Shown: positions 16,882-27,400 of the stretch, piece after piece
Layout: each line of letters starts with the position of its first letter
How positions within the stretch are numbered: the first letter of the stretch is position 1
From: Flavobacterium sp. N502540
Lineage (GTDB): Bacteria > Bacteroidota > Bacteroidia > Flavobacteriales > Flavobacteriaceae
NCBI RefSeq assembly: GCF_025947365.1
Contig: NZ_CP110012.1
Span: forward strand, 310,001-374,000
Direction: 5' to 3'
DNA: 64,000 nucleotides
Made by a program: the position numbers and the translations under genes
The notes under the pieces: generated by a model
Database searches by the model: none
What the model was told of the DNA's origin: nothing
Seen by the model: the letters and a program-made list of their open reading frames with translations, nothing else

Positions 16882-18768
16882 ATGAAAAACAATATATTTT
16901 CCCGCAAAACACTTATAGCAGCCGGTATTGCCTGCCTCTTATTACCGCTTAATTCCTGCGACAAAGAACTGGAAGTTACCCCCTACTCTTACTTTACCAC
17001 TGCCAACTTTTTCTCGAATACGAACGAAGCCAACATGGCTACTCTTGGAGTTTACGAAACCATGTCGTCACTGGACAGTTATGGCTGGAACATTTCGTTG
17101 ATTTTTGATGCCGATACCGATATCGAACAAATGAGTGGAATTGGTGCCGATGACTGGAGAACGATAGCACACTATCAGGGAATTTCTCAAACCAATACAT
17201 TCTACACCGCTTGGAGTAAATTGTATGAAGGAATTGACAGAGCCAATGTAGTGATCGAAAGAATTCCTCAAATGGATCTTTTTTCAAACGGCAACGCAAC
17301 CCAAAAAGAGCAGCTAAACAGATACCTGGGTGAAGCGAAATTTCTTCGTGGTTTCTATTATTCCGAACTCGTACGTTTATGGGGAGATGTTCCGTTTAAA
17401 ACGAAAAGTTCCCAATCCGGAGACAATCTAAGAGGAGCTCTTGTAGACCGTCAGGAAATTTATAGCCAGATCATCAAAGACATGACCGAGGCCTCACTTC
17501 TCCTTCCGGAACAGCTGCCTACAGACGAGCGCATCAACAAATGGGGAGCCAAAGCCATGCTGGCCAGAGTAGCATTATTTGCCGGAGGATATTCTTTAAA
17601 TGCAGATGGAACAATGAAACGTCCTTCAAACTACAAAGACTATTACAAACTGGCTCAGCAGCAGATCAATGATGTTATGGCGCAGAATCCGTATAAACTA
17701 AACCCATCCTACGCCAAAATTTTTAAAAATCAGTGTCAGCATGTACTGGAACCTACCGAGAATATTTTTCAGGTTGCTTTTTATAATCCGTCAGGAAACT
17801 TAGGAAATGCCTCCTGGGTAGGTAACTTCAACGGTCCGGCAACAGCAGCCGGTTTCTATCCATCCAATATTTCGAGATGTTTAGTACCAAAACCATTTTA
17901 CAATAGTTTTAATGCTGCCGATCAGCGTCGAGATTTTTCCATTGCCACCTACTCCATCAACAATCTGGGGAACAAACTTCCGCTTTTAACCACCAATCAG
18001 GATGAAAGATGGACCGTTGGTAAATGGAGCAGAGAATATCAGACCAACGCAACCGCAGAAAGAGTATACACCCACATCAATTGGGTAATCATGCGTTATT
18101 CTGATTTGCTTTTGATGCGTGCTGAGGTAGAAAACGAACTAAACGAAGGTCCAAATACCATTGCTTATGATGCTATCAATCAGGTTCGTAAAAGAGCCTT
18201 TGGTGCCGACATACAGGGAAGTCGAATTGCGGTTGACTTAAAAACAAAAGGTTCCGGATATACCAATGCAGCCAATGTTTTAATACAAATCACAGGCGGT
18301 GGCGGAACCGATGCGGCAGCGGCAGTAATCAATCTTTCTTCAGGAGGAATCAATACCATAGGGATGTTACGTTCCGGCGATGGTTATACCTCTGTTCCTA
18401 ACGTAACCATTACTACTACAGACGGAAAAGGTACCGGAGCAACCGCAACCGCAAGATTATTAGCTAAACCAACTACAACCGAAATGAGCTTAGCAACAGG
18501 TCTAAGCAAAGACAATTTCCTAAAAGCCGTTCAACAAGAGAGAGCGTGGGAACTTTCGGGCGAAGGAATGCGAAGAGCCGATTTGATCCGATGGGGAATC
18601 TTAGGGGATAAATTGATCGAAACAAGTGCCGCGGTCAAACAAATCCGATCGACTTATTTCTTCCCGGCAATTACCAATTTTGTAGCCGGAAAACATGAAT
18701 TATACCCTTATCCACAAAATGAAACAGATGTGAACAAAAACATCACACGTCAGAATCCAAAGTATTAG
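16882..18768 (+). CDS. SusD/RagB-family glycan-binding lipoprotein with an extra Gly-rich insert
   Basis: The 628-residue surface lipoprotein (lipobox LNSC) has SusD hallmarks: FLRGFYYSELVRLWGDVPF, the TPR-like helices, the RYSDLLLMRAEVENE segment and the C-terminal RADLIRWG and LYPYPQNE. It pairs with SusC to capture oligosaccharides. Residues about 451-531, between the last helices (after FGADIQGSR), hold an unusual insert of two Gly/Ala/Thr-rich units, GSGYTNAANVLIQIT...GTDAAAA and GDGYTSVPNVTITTT...GTGATATA. The insert resembles beta-strand repeats of extracellular fibrous proteins and is not part of a standard SusD fold. Confidence 0.95.
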   Translation: MKNNIFSRKTLIAAGIACLLLPLNSCDKELEVTPYSYFTTANFFSNTNEANMATLGVYETMSSLDSYGWNISLIFDADTDIEQMSGIGADDWRTIAHYQGISQTNTFYTAWSKLYEGIDRANVVIERIPQMDLFSNGNATQKEQLNRYLGEAKFLRGFYYSELVRLWGDVPFKTKSSQSGDNLRGALVDRQEIYSQIIKDMTEASLLLPEQLPTDERINKWGAKAMLARVALFAGGYSLNADGTMKRPSNYKDYYKLAQQQINDVMAQNPYKLNPSYAKIFKNQCQHVLEPTENIFQVAFYNPSGNLGNASWVGNFNGPATAAGFYPSNISRCLVPKPFYNSFNAADQRRDFSIATYSINNLGNKLPLLTTNQDERWTVGKWSREYQTNATAERVYTHINWVIMRYSDLLLMRAEVENELNEGPNTIAYDAINQVRKRAFGADIQGSRIAVDLKTKGSGYTNAANVLIQITGGGGTDAAAAVINLSSGGINTIGMLRSGDGYTSVPNVTITTTDGKGTGATATARLLAKPTTTEMSLATGLSKDNFLKAVQQERAWELSGEGMRRADLIRWGILGDKLIETSAAVKQIRSTYFFPAITNFVAGKHELYPYPQNETDVNKNITRQNPKY

Positions 18769-18956
18769 ACAAATAGTATTTAAAAATCATGCACAACCCA
18801 CTAAATAAAGACGTTTATTTTGAAAAACTCAAATTATTAAAAATAAATGATGCAACATTATTTAGAAATGAATAAGTTTATAACCGTTAATGCAGGACTT
18901 TGTTCTGCATTAATTGTTTGTAACAGAAAAGAAAACTACTAAAAATAAAGAACAAT

Positions 18957-19922
18957 ATGGTTACCAAAAATGACACACAACTATCTAAATCGTACGCAAT
19001 TGGAATAGACATTGGCGGTACTTCACTGAAATGTGGCGTTGTGAATGAACTGGGAGAAATTTTATTTTCGTTCATAGTATCCTTAAAAGAAGCCCGAACC
19101 GAGAAAGAAATCATCAGCTTAATGGTCGATGCGATCACACAATGTACCGACCAGTTAAACGAACCCATTGTGGGAATCGGAATTGGTTTTCCGGGTCTGA
19201 TTGAAAATGACATTATCATTGGTGGAGGCGTTAACTTACCCGGTTTCGAACAATTACCCTTAGGAAAAATTCTAAATGACTTAACCGGACATTCTGTTGT
19301 AATTGATAACGATGCTAACTTAATGGGACTTGCCGAATTGATTTACGGGGCTGCCAAAGACAGTACCGATGCTGTTTTTCTAACCATTGGTACCGGAATA
19401 GGCGGTGCCATTATGATTAATAAAGGCTTGTACAGCGGTTTCAAAAATCGTGGTGGCGAACTGGGCCATACAGTAATTCAGCAAAATGGTATCGCCTGTA
19501 ATTGCGGTGGACGAGGCTGTCTGGAAACCTACGCTTCTGTAACCGCTTTAATCAAGTACTATCAATCTCAAAATCCTGCCGCAGATGAAAATATTGACGG
19601 CAAAACCATCATCGAAAAATACCTTGCCGGAGAAAATCATGCGATAAAAACCATGGAACATCATTTTGATTACCTGGCTGCCGGAATTGTCAATTTTGTC
19701 AACATCTTCAGTCCGCAAAAAGTAATCATTGGAGGAGGTATTAGCGAAGCAGGTCAGTTTTATATTGACGAATTAACCCACAGAGTCAAAACCTTTGCCA
19801 TCCCGATTGCCTTTGCACACACCCGTATAGTTGCAGCCGATCTGGGCAACAGAGCGGGATTATTGGGCGCCTGTGCTAATGCTTTTCAGAAATTTAAAAA
19901 TCTGAAATACAGCACAACATAA
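18957..19922 (+). CDS. ROK-family sugar kinase (glucokinase or N-acetylglucosamine kinase type)
   Basis: The 321-residue cytoplasmic protein carries the N-terminal phosphate loop IGIDIGGTSLKCG, the sugar-binding/catalytic region VIDNDANLMGLAE, the GTGIGGA loop and the ROK zinc motif CNCGGRGCLE. There is no N-terminal DNA-binding domain, so it is an enzyme and not a NagC-type repressor. In this locus it probably phosphorylates glucosamine or GlcNAc released from the glycan, feeding NagA and NagB. A small hairpin AATGCAG/CTGCATT (18889-18911) lies in its leader. Confidence 0.88.
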   Translation: MVTKNDTQLSKSYAIGIDIGGTSLKCGVVNELGEILFSFIVSLKEARTEKEIISLMVDAITQCTDQLNEPIVGIGIGFPGLIENDIIIGGGVNLPGFEQLPLGKILNDLTGHSVVIDNDANLMGLAELIYGAAKDSTDAVFLTIGTGIGGAIMINKGLYSGFKNRGGELGHTVIQQNGIACNCGGRGCLETYASVTALIKYYQSQNPAADENIDGKTIIEKYLAGENHAIKTMEHHFDYLAAGIVNFVNIFSPQKVIIGGGISEAGQFYIDELTHRVKTFAIPIAFAHTRIVAADLGNRAGLLGACANAFQKFKNLKYSTT

Positions 19923-19931
19923 AAGAATATA

Positions 19932-20021
19932 CTCACGAAGGCGCAAAGCCGCAAAGATCTTAGTAGATTGTCTAAACGCACTGCATAAAAAACTTTGCGC
20001 CTTTGCGTCTCTGCGAGCAAA
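19932..20021. repeat. Imperfect palindromic intergenic repeat (CGCAAAG type)
   Basis: The left arm has the series CGCAAAGCCGCAAAG and the right arm the inverted series CTTTGCGCCTTTGCG, about 60 bases apart. This G+C-rich foldback resembles a dispersed repeat frequent between Flavobacterium genes. It sits just after the ROK kinase and may end its transcript. Confidence 0.6.
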
Positions 20022-20118
20022 TCCGCACAGAACAAATGAAACAAAAACACTCTGTCGCTCTAAAGTCGTTATTTTTAAGAATCACCTCACTAATTGCCCA
20101 TTATTAAAGGTTTTAACT

Positions 20119-20152
20119 AAAATTAATAGCATTTTGAACAAATTCAAAACCC
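20119..20152 (+). promoter_or_regulatory. Candidate regulator-binding motif upstream of the sulfatase gene
   Basis: Matches the motif at 13301-13334 upstream of susC at 26 of 34 positions (AAAATTAATAGCATTTTG then AACAAATTCAAAACCC). It lies 82 bp before the sulfatase start and suggests shared control of the two transcription units. Confidence 0.4.
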
Positions 20153-20233
20153 AAATTAAAGCCTGATAGCTAACTTCGTTTTTGCATTTAAGAATTTAAA
20201 AGGCAAAACGTAATCTATAAAAATCAGGCCGAT

Positions 20234-21613
20234 ATGATATTACAGAAAGTCATAGAATTTGTTTGTTTGTTGGGCATAGGGGCTATTCCTTTATCCGGCA
20301 ATGCCCAAACCACTGCACGTCCAAACATCCTGATCATCATGACCGATCAGCAAACTGCCGATGCGATGAGTATTGCAGGAAACAAGGATCTTCAGACTCC
20401 TGCAATGGACAAGCTCGCGCAAAATGGAATCCGTTTTACCAAAGCCTATTGTGCTCAGCCTTTATGTACTCCGTCACGCACCGCCCTCATGAGTGGAAAA
20501 ATGCCTTTTGAAACTGGCTTCGTAGGCAATGCTCCCGAAAAAGACGGTCAATGGCCTGACGATTTACTAATGATGGGGAAAATTTTCCAAAACGGAGGAT
20601 ACAAAACCGGCTATGTAGGCAAATGGCATCTTCCGGTTCCTACTACCAAAAAAAGCCAGCACGGTTTTGAGTACATCGAAAACACCAGTTTTCAGGATTA
20701 CAACGATGCAGCGACACCTTCCTTTTGTGCGCGCTTCATTAAAGAAAATAAAAACACTCCTTTTCTTTTGGTCGCCTCTTTTTTAAATCCGCATGACATT
20801 TGCGAATGGGCTCGTGATGAAGATCTGAAAATGGATGTATTAGAAAAAGCACCACCGGTCGATCAGTGTCCGCAATTGCCCGCCAATTGGAAAATTCCCG
20901 AGTACGAACCTAAAATTGTCCGTGATCAGCAAAAAGTAAGTTTCAGAACCTACCCTTCTGTAAACTGGACTGCAGATCAATGGCGTCAATACCGCTGGGC
21001 CTACAACCGCTTAGTTGAAAAAGTAGACGGTTACATCGAAATGGTACTTGCCTCTTTGAAAAAATACAACATCGAAAAAAATACCATTATCGTTTTTACG
21101 GCCGATCATGGTGACGGCTATGCAGGACATAGCTGGAATCAAAAACAAATACTTTATGAAGAATCTGCTAAAATACCTTTTATCATTTCAAAAATAGGCG
21201 AATGGAAACCCCGCACCGATGAGCTGCTGGTTTGTAATGGTACCGACATTATTCCAACCATCTGTGGCTTTACCGGAGTACCCAAACCTGCCTATTTGAA
21301 AGGAATTGACATCAGTAAAAATATAGCCAATCCAACCCAAATCCTGCGGGATACTCTGGTTATCGAAACCGATTTTGCCGATAACGAAGAACTCTTAAAC
21401 ATTAGCGGACGTGCTGTAATTACTCAAAATCTCAAATACATCGTTTACAACAAAGGCGATTTAAAAGAACAGCTTTTCAATCTGACGACAGATCCGGGAG
21501 AAATCACCAATCTGGCAGTAAACAAGGCCTATAAAAAAGAACTAATTGCCCTGCGTCGTTATTTAAAAGAATGGTGCAAAAAGAACGGAGACCCTTTTCA
21601 ATCCGGGTTATAA
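20234..21613 (+). CDS. Exported S1-family sulfatase (Cys-type)
   Basis: The 459-residue protein has a signal peptide (cleavage near GNAQ), the metal-binding start NILIIMTDQQ, and the maturation motif Cys78-Thr-Pro-Ser-Arg, in which Cys becomes formylglycine. GKWHLP and the late FTADHGD metal site complete the alkaline-phosphatase-like fold. S1 sulfatases remove O- or N-sulfate esters. In this locus a heparan-sulfate-specific role (6-O or N position) is likely but not provable here. No maturase gene is in the window. It ends 22 bp before the next lyase and probably shares its transcript. Confidence 0.92.
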   Translation: MILQKVIEFVCLLGIGAIPLSGNAQTTARPNILIIMTDQQTADAMSIAGNKDLQTPAMDKLAQNGIRFTKAYCAQPLCTPSRTALMSGKMPFETGFVGNAPEKDGQWPDDLLMMGKIFQNGGYKTGYVGKWHLPVPTTKKSQHGFEYIENTSFQDYNDAATPSFCARFIKENKNTPFLLVASFLNPHDICEWARDEDLKMDVLEKAPPVDQCPQLPANWKIPEYEPKIVRDQQKVSFRTYPSVNWTADQWRQYRWAYNRLVEKVDGYIEMVLASLKKYNIEKNTIIVFTADHGDGYAGHSWNQKQILYEESAKIPFIISKIGEWKPRTDELLVCNGTDIIPTICGFTGVPKPAYLKGIDISKNIANPTQILRDTLVIETDFADNEELLNISGRAVITQNLKYIVYNKGDLKEQLFNLTTDPGEITNLAVNKAYKKELIALRRYLKEWCKKNGDPFQSGL

Positions 21614-21635
21614 ATAGGTCTAAAGAAAAAATAAT

Positions 21636-24320
21636 ATGATTCAGAAAAAAATATTCACATTAGTCGCATCGCTTGTGTTGCTGCCTGCTTTTAGTCAACA
21701 ATCATCAGCAATTCTAAAACTCACCGCCGAAAAATTACATTCAAGAGTACGTGAATGGCCTTATCCTGTAAACGGAATTACGGTACCCACCAATGCTCCT
21801 GCCTTGCTTTGGCCTGGAACCAATGGAAAAAAAATGGTAACCCCAATGGAAAGCGGAAGCGATATTCCGGAAGATCCCAATATTGGCAATGTACGCTACA
21901 AAGTGATGCTGGCAAGCGATAAAAACTTCACCAAAAACCCGTTCACCAGTGCCGAACAGCGCTGGGCCGTTTATCCATTACACCAGAGTTTAAAAGCCGG
22001 AAAATGGTACTGGAAATACGGCTATGCCTTAAAAGGCAGCGATCAATGGACCTGGTCTCCGGTTTACGATTTCGTCGTAGATGCAAAATATGCTTCCCAA
22101 AAAGTATCTCCTCCCATTAGCGAAGTCCTTAAACGAAATGAAGGCGCACATCCTCTTTTATGGGATATGAATCGTATTGGAGAAGATTTTTACCGAAACA
22201 ATCTGAACAATCCCGAAGCTAAAAAATTTATTGCTTTCGCAGAAAAACTAATGCTGGCTCCTCTTCCCACAGAGAAACCGCAAAGAGTAATTGATACCAC
22301 AGGCAAAAATCCGTTAGAGAAAAAAATTATTATAGAAAGAATGTATCACGGTTTTGGGGATGCCGTTGGAAACCCTGTTCGCAATTTATGTATCGCCTAT
22401 CAGCTCACCAAAGACAAACGCTTCATTTTAGATGCCAAGCGCAGAGCTTTAAACATCGCCAGCATGAATCCTGACGGCCTGGCAACAGGAGATGATTTTA
22501 CAAGTGGTGCTGTCCTCGAGGCATTAGGATGGTTTTACGATAGCGGTTATGATTTTTTAACGCCTCAGGAAAAAGAAACCTTCAAAAATAGCATTACGAT
22601 TAGAGCCAAAAGAGTTTACGACCATTTGCCCAATCGTTTTGAGCTGCACGTAAGCGACAATCATGTTTGGCAAATCACCTTACGCAACCTTGCCATCGCA
22701 ACCGTAGCCGTAATTAATGATGTTCCGGAAGCCAAAGAATGGCTCACCTATATGTACGAAGTCTGGTCGGCACGTTTTCCGGTATTGGGTACTACCGATG
22801 GTGGCTGGCATGAAGGAAACGGTTATTTCAGAGTCAACTTTAAATCGATTATTTACCTGTCTCAAATGTTTGGTGATTTTAGCGGTGTCGATTATTTTAA
22901 ATTACCGTGGATGCAGAATCTTCCGTATTATATGCTATACACCCATCCAAACGGTGCGGCAAGTACTGCCATTGGCGACATGTGGGAAAACATTCCGTAC
23001 ATCGTAAAAGGCGAAGCCTGGTTTGCCGATGCTTTGACCTACCGCATGAATGATCCTTATCTGAACTGGTATGTTGGTGAAATCAAAAGAGACTATCCGG
23101 CCTACTATCACGGTACCGATGATTTCTTATTCTTCAGGTTACTGAACTACAAACCCAATAGAAACTTACCTGCAACCTCGCCCGAAAAACTCCCTAAAAC
23201 GCGCAAATTTGCTGATGTGGGCGTCGTAGCCATGCATGAAGATCTGACCAAAGCCAATACAACCCTGAGCAGTTATTTGTTCAGCAGTCCGTTTGGTTCT
23301 TCCGGTCACGGTCACGCTTCCCAAAATGCCTTTACGATTAATTATAAAGGAAAAGTCCTCTTTGGCGGAACCGGCTACTACAGTAATTTTAGCGACAAAC
23401 ACAATCTTTTAGATTACAGATCCTCAAAAGCTTATAACACCATTTTAGCCGACAGTCTGAACCAAAAAATTGGAGAAGAAGGTTACGGATGGATCCCAAG
23501 AGCACTTTCCGGTCAACACATTCAGTACGCTTTAGGTGATGCCAGCAATGCTTATGGAGACATAAAAAGTGATTCCTGGCTGAACAGATTCAAACAAATT
23601 AACGTAGTACCCAATAAAACAAACGGTTACGGAGAATCGGGTGTGACCTTGTACCGCAGACATATGCTGCAACTCGAAGGCGGTTATATTGTTTTATACG
23701 ACGAATTGGAAGCCCAAAATCCCGTAAAATGGACTACCCAGTTTCATTGTCCGTACTATGTCATCGAAGGACAAAATTCGGCGAATGCCAAACAGCAAAA
23801 TTTCACGGTACAAACAGATTTAGGAAATGTAAACGCCAGTGTTTTTGCTAATAGTCCGCTAAAAATGGCTGTACACCATCAATTTTACGAAGCCGCTGTC
23901 AACTGGAATAAAGTAACCAACGACGAAGGTCAAATCAAAGATTTTAAAGACCAATGGCATGCAGGAATCACTTCTGAACCCAAACAAAAATTCAGATATT
24001 TAACCATCATACAAATAAAAGACGGCAAAACGGAAGTAATCAAAACAGGATCAGACAAAGGTTTCTTGTCGCGTTTTCAGGTGGGTGACTGGGACATACG
24101 GGTACAATTAGACGGCGAAAAACCCGCTGCCTTACAAGTTACCGGAAAAAGGATAAAATCATTATTCAACTATGGAAGTTTACCCATTACATTTGAAGGT
24201 AAAACATTTTCTCCTAAAATTGCAGGAAGTTCGGTCTTACTTGAAATGAATGGTTCCAAAATAGACCAACAGGAAGCTGTTGACGAATTACCGGATGTTG
24301 CCAAGTACGACAAAAATTAA
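21636..24320 (+). CDS. Heparinase II/III-family lyase with N-terminal DUF4962-like domain
   Basis: The 894-residue protein has a signal peptide (cleavage near AFSQ). Residues about 25-150 resemble the fibronectin-like DUF4962 domain found before some lyases (LHSRVREWPYPVNGITVPTNAP). An alpha/alpha toroid follows (FTSGAVLEALGWFYD, NHVWQITLRN), with the metal/catalytic segment GSSGHGHASQNAFTI and a C-terminal beta-sandwich. The architecture resembles exo-acting PL15/PL12-like enzymes in heparan loci of Bacteroides. The exact PL family is uncertain. It would trim unsaturated oligosaccharides after hepC. Confidence 0.85.
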   Translation: MIQKKIFTLVASLVLLPAFSQQSSAILKLTAEKLHSRVREWPYPVNGITVPTNAPALLWPGTNGKKMVTPMESGSDIPEDPNIGNVRYKVMLASDKNFTKNPFTSAEQRWAVYPLHQSLKAGKWYWKYGYALKGSDQWTWSPVYDFVVDAKYASQKVSPPISEVLKRNEGAHPLLWDMNRIGEDFYRNNLNNPEAKKFIAFAEKLMLAPLPTEKPQRVIDTTGKNPLEKKIIIERMYHGFGDAVGNPVRNLCIAYQLTKDKRFILDAKRRALNIASMNPDGLATGDDFTSGAVLEALGWFYDSGYDFLTPQEKETFKNSITIRAKRVYDHLPNRFELHVSDNHVWQITLRNLAIATVAVINDVPEAKEWLTYMYEVWSARFPVLGTTDGGWHEGNGYFRVNFKSIIYLSQMFGDFSGVDYFKLPWMQNLPYYMLYTHPNGAASTAIGDMWENIPYIVKGEAWFADALTYRMNDPYLNWYVGEIKRDYPAYYHGTDDFLFFRLLNYKPNRNLPATSPEKLPKTRKFADVGVVAMHEDLTKANTTLSSYLFSSPFGSSGHGHASQNAFTINYKGKVLFGGTGYYSNFSDKHNLLDYRSSKAYNTILADSLNQKIGEEGYGWIPRALSGQHIQYALGDASNAYGDIKSDSWLNRFKQINVVPNKTNGYGESGVTLYRRHMLQLEGGYIVLYDELEAQNPVKWTTQFHCPYYVIEGQNSANAKQQNFTVQTDLGNVNASVFANSPLKMAVHHQFYEAAVNWNKVTNDEGQIKDFKDQWHAGITSEPKQKFRYLTIIQIKDGKTEVIKTGSDKGFLSRFQVGDWDIRVQLDGEKPAALQVTGKRIKSLFNYGSLPITFEGKTFSPKIAGSSVLLEMNGSKIDQQEAVDELPDVAKYDKN

Positions 24321-24412
24321 AAACAAAAGGACGTTTGCTTTTTCTTTAAATTTAGAGTTAAATTACCGATAACCTATTAAACACAAACCAAATCATTAAA
24401 ATTGAAACTTTC

Positions 24413-27400
24413 ATGAAGAAAACGATTGCCATAGCTGTGCTTTTCTATCTTATCCTTTTTGCCGCTAAAAGTCAGGCTCAGGTACAGGATCGATACTTCC
24501 GTACGATTTCGGTCGATAAAGGCTTGTCGCAAAGTTCCGTTTTTGCTATTGAACAGGATACTCTGGGTTTTATCTGGATAGGAACTCAGGACGGACTAAA
24601 TCGTTATGACAGTAAAGGCTTTAAAGTTTATCGTCCCGTAAGGAATGTCAAAAACAGTTTGCAATCGTACTACATCCGAAGCTTATTTACCGATCATAAA
24701 GGGCAATTATGGGTGGGCGGTAATCAGGGAATTAGTGTTTACAATTACAGTACCGACAGCTTTACCAATTACAAGCTTCCGCGAACTATTGGCGAATGGT
24801 ACATCTCCTCAATCACAGAAGACCCTGCACATAGAATTTGGGCAACCTCGATTACCGGAGAAGTTTTTGTTCTGAACCCTGAAGAACAGAATTTTTCATC
24901 CATCCGATTTAATGCTTCGTCACACGAAATCAAAAAAATTGCCTACATCGGCGTTTGGCAAAAACAAATAATTCTGGGAACAGATGTTGGTCTCTTTAAA
25001 CTAAATCCCAACTCACATCAGCTTATAAAAATTAATTTAGGCCTAAAAAAGCCGTATATCAATGCGGTTTATATCGATAATAAAAAGCTGTGGGTGGCAA
25101 CCGAAGGAGAAGGTCTAATTTGCTACAATGACGAAAATGGTCAGACCTCTTCTCTGCTCCACACTGCCGGAACCAAGAGTATTGCAGATAACAACATCAG
25201 ATGTATTGGAAAAGATACCGAAGGAAATATCTGGCTCGGCACTTTTAAAGGACTCACCATTTTTAATCCTAAAACCAACTCTTTCAGTAATTATTACCAT
25301 CAGATCGCACAGCCTTACACCATCAGTCAAAACTCAGTTCGCTGTTTCTTTAGAGACAAACAAAACGGAATCTGGCTGGGAACGTATTACGGAGGCATAA
25401 ATTACTATCATAAAAACGATATTAAATTCAATTTGTTAAGCCAAAACTCAGGAAAACCTTCTTTGAATGATGAGGTCATTGGTGCAATCAAACAAGATTC
25501 AAAAGGTAATTTCTGGATTGGAAGCAATGACAAAGGCGTGAATTACTGGAACAAAAATGCCAATACCATCAACTATTTTTCGAACAGTGAGAACAACCCA
25601 AACAGTTTAAGTTCGAACAATATCAAGGCCATTGAATTTGACGATAAGGGGAATGTATTAATTGGTACCCACAATGGCGGATTAAATGTACTCAACCCGA
25701 ATACCGGTTTTGTACAGCGTTTTCGCCATGACGAAAACAATCCCAACTCGATCGCAGGAGATTTGGTTTATAGCTTATTAAAAGACTCCAAAGGCCGTAT
25801 CTGGGTAGGTACACGATCAGGGTTGGACCAGTTTCATCCGGAAACCAAATCGTTTACACACCTCCATTTAGACAAAGCCGGAAAACGTCTGGCGTCAGAT
25901 GATATTACTTTTCTTTTTGAAGACAGCAAACACCGAATCTGGATTGGAACTACCAACGGTGTGACTCTTTTTTATCCGGACACTAATCTGTTTGCCACTA
26001 TCGGTCGAGGCAAATTAAGCGATGATATTATAAATTGCATAACCGAAGATTCAAAACACCGGATCTGGATGGGTACCCGTGAAGGATTACGGTTGTACGA
26101 TGAAACTCAGGAGTCCTTCAAAAATAGTAAAGCCCGAAAAGATTTTGTTAAAGAAAACATTTACGGCATCCTTCCGGACGACGAAGGAAATTTATGGATT
26201 TCGACCAACAGCGGCTTAATCAAATTTAATCCCGACAAAGGTTCTGTACAGACTTTTGACGAAAGTGATGGTCTGCAGAACAAACAATTTAACGATTATG
26301 CCTTTTGCAAAGCCAAAGACGGTATGCTGCTTTTTGGTGGAATCAAAGGACTTTCCTATTTCTATCCTACGATTGTAAAACAGCAGCCCCTTCCTTTAAA
26401 ATTAAGTTTTACCGCTTTAGAAGTACTAAACAAAACGGTTGCCGCCGGAGATGATACCGACATACTCGAAGGACATATTGACCAAACCGGCGAATTAGAA
26501 ATTGGACCTGAATACAAACAGTTCAGCATCTTCTTTAATACGTTTAATTATATTTCTTCCAATCGAACTTATTACTACTACAAACTGGAAGGAATCGACA
26601 AAGACTGGCAGCGAACAGATGAGCTTAAAGTAAGTTACAGCAATTTATCTGCAGGAAACTACAACTTCCAGATCAAAGCCATTGGACCAAACGGAGAAAT
26701 GAGTGCTGTTCGAAACTTAAAAGTTGTTATACTTCCGCCCTGGTATAAAACCATCTGGTTTTCATTGTTATTGCTCGCCATCATTGGTACGGCAGCCTAT
26801 ATAGGTTTTAAAATTATAAAAGAAAGAATAAAAGCCGTTCAGCAATTAAAATTGGAACGCATCGATAAAGAACGCGTAAACTACATCAATCAGGTTAAAA
26901 TGGATTTCTTTACCAATGTTTCTCATGAACTAAGAACTCCTTTAACCCTGATCTTAGCGCCTCTGGAAGAACTTTTAAAAATGCCTTTTGCTGATAAAAT
27001 TTCCAAAAAGAAACATGAGCTTATGTTTATCAATGCCAAAAGACTGTATAATTTGGTCGATCAGCTTTTTGAGTTTCGGAAAACCGAAATGGGTACACGA
27101 CAATTAAAAGTCGGCAAAGGTGATATTGTAAGCTTTACGCAAGAGATTTTTGAATCTTTTAAACCGCTTTCAGAGAAAAACAGCATTCACTATACCTATC
27201 ATTCTGAAGAGCCGCAATTGTCATTTTATTTTGACAAAGATGCTATGGAAAAAATCCTCTTCAATCTTTTGTCTAATGCTTTTAAATATACTAAAACCGG
27301 GCAAAGTATTTCGGTCACACTAGTACAGAAAAAGGATACGGTACAAATAAAAGTCACGGACACAGGGGTCGGAATTAGTGCGGAAGATTTATCGAAGGTT

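Noticed and set aside
18889..18911. Terminator before the ROK kinase
   Set aside because: The AATGCAG/CTGCATT hairpin has no T-run and lies in the leader of the gene.
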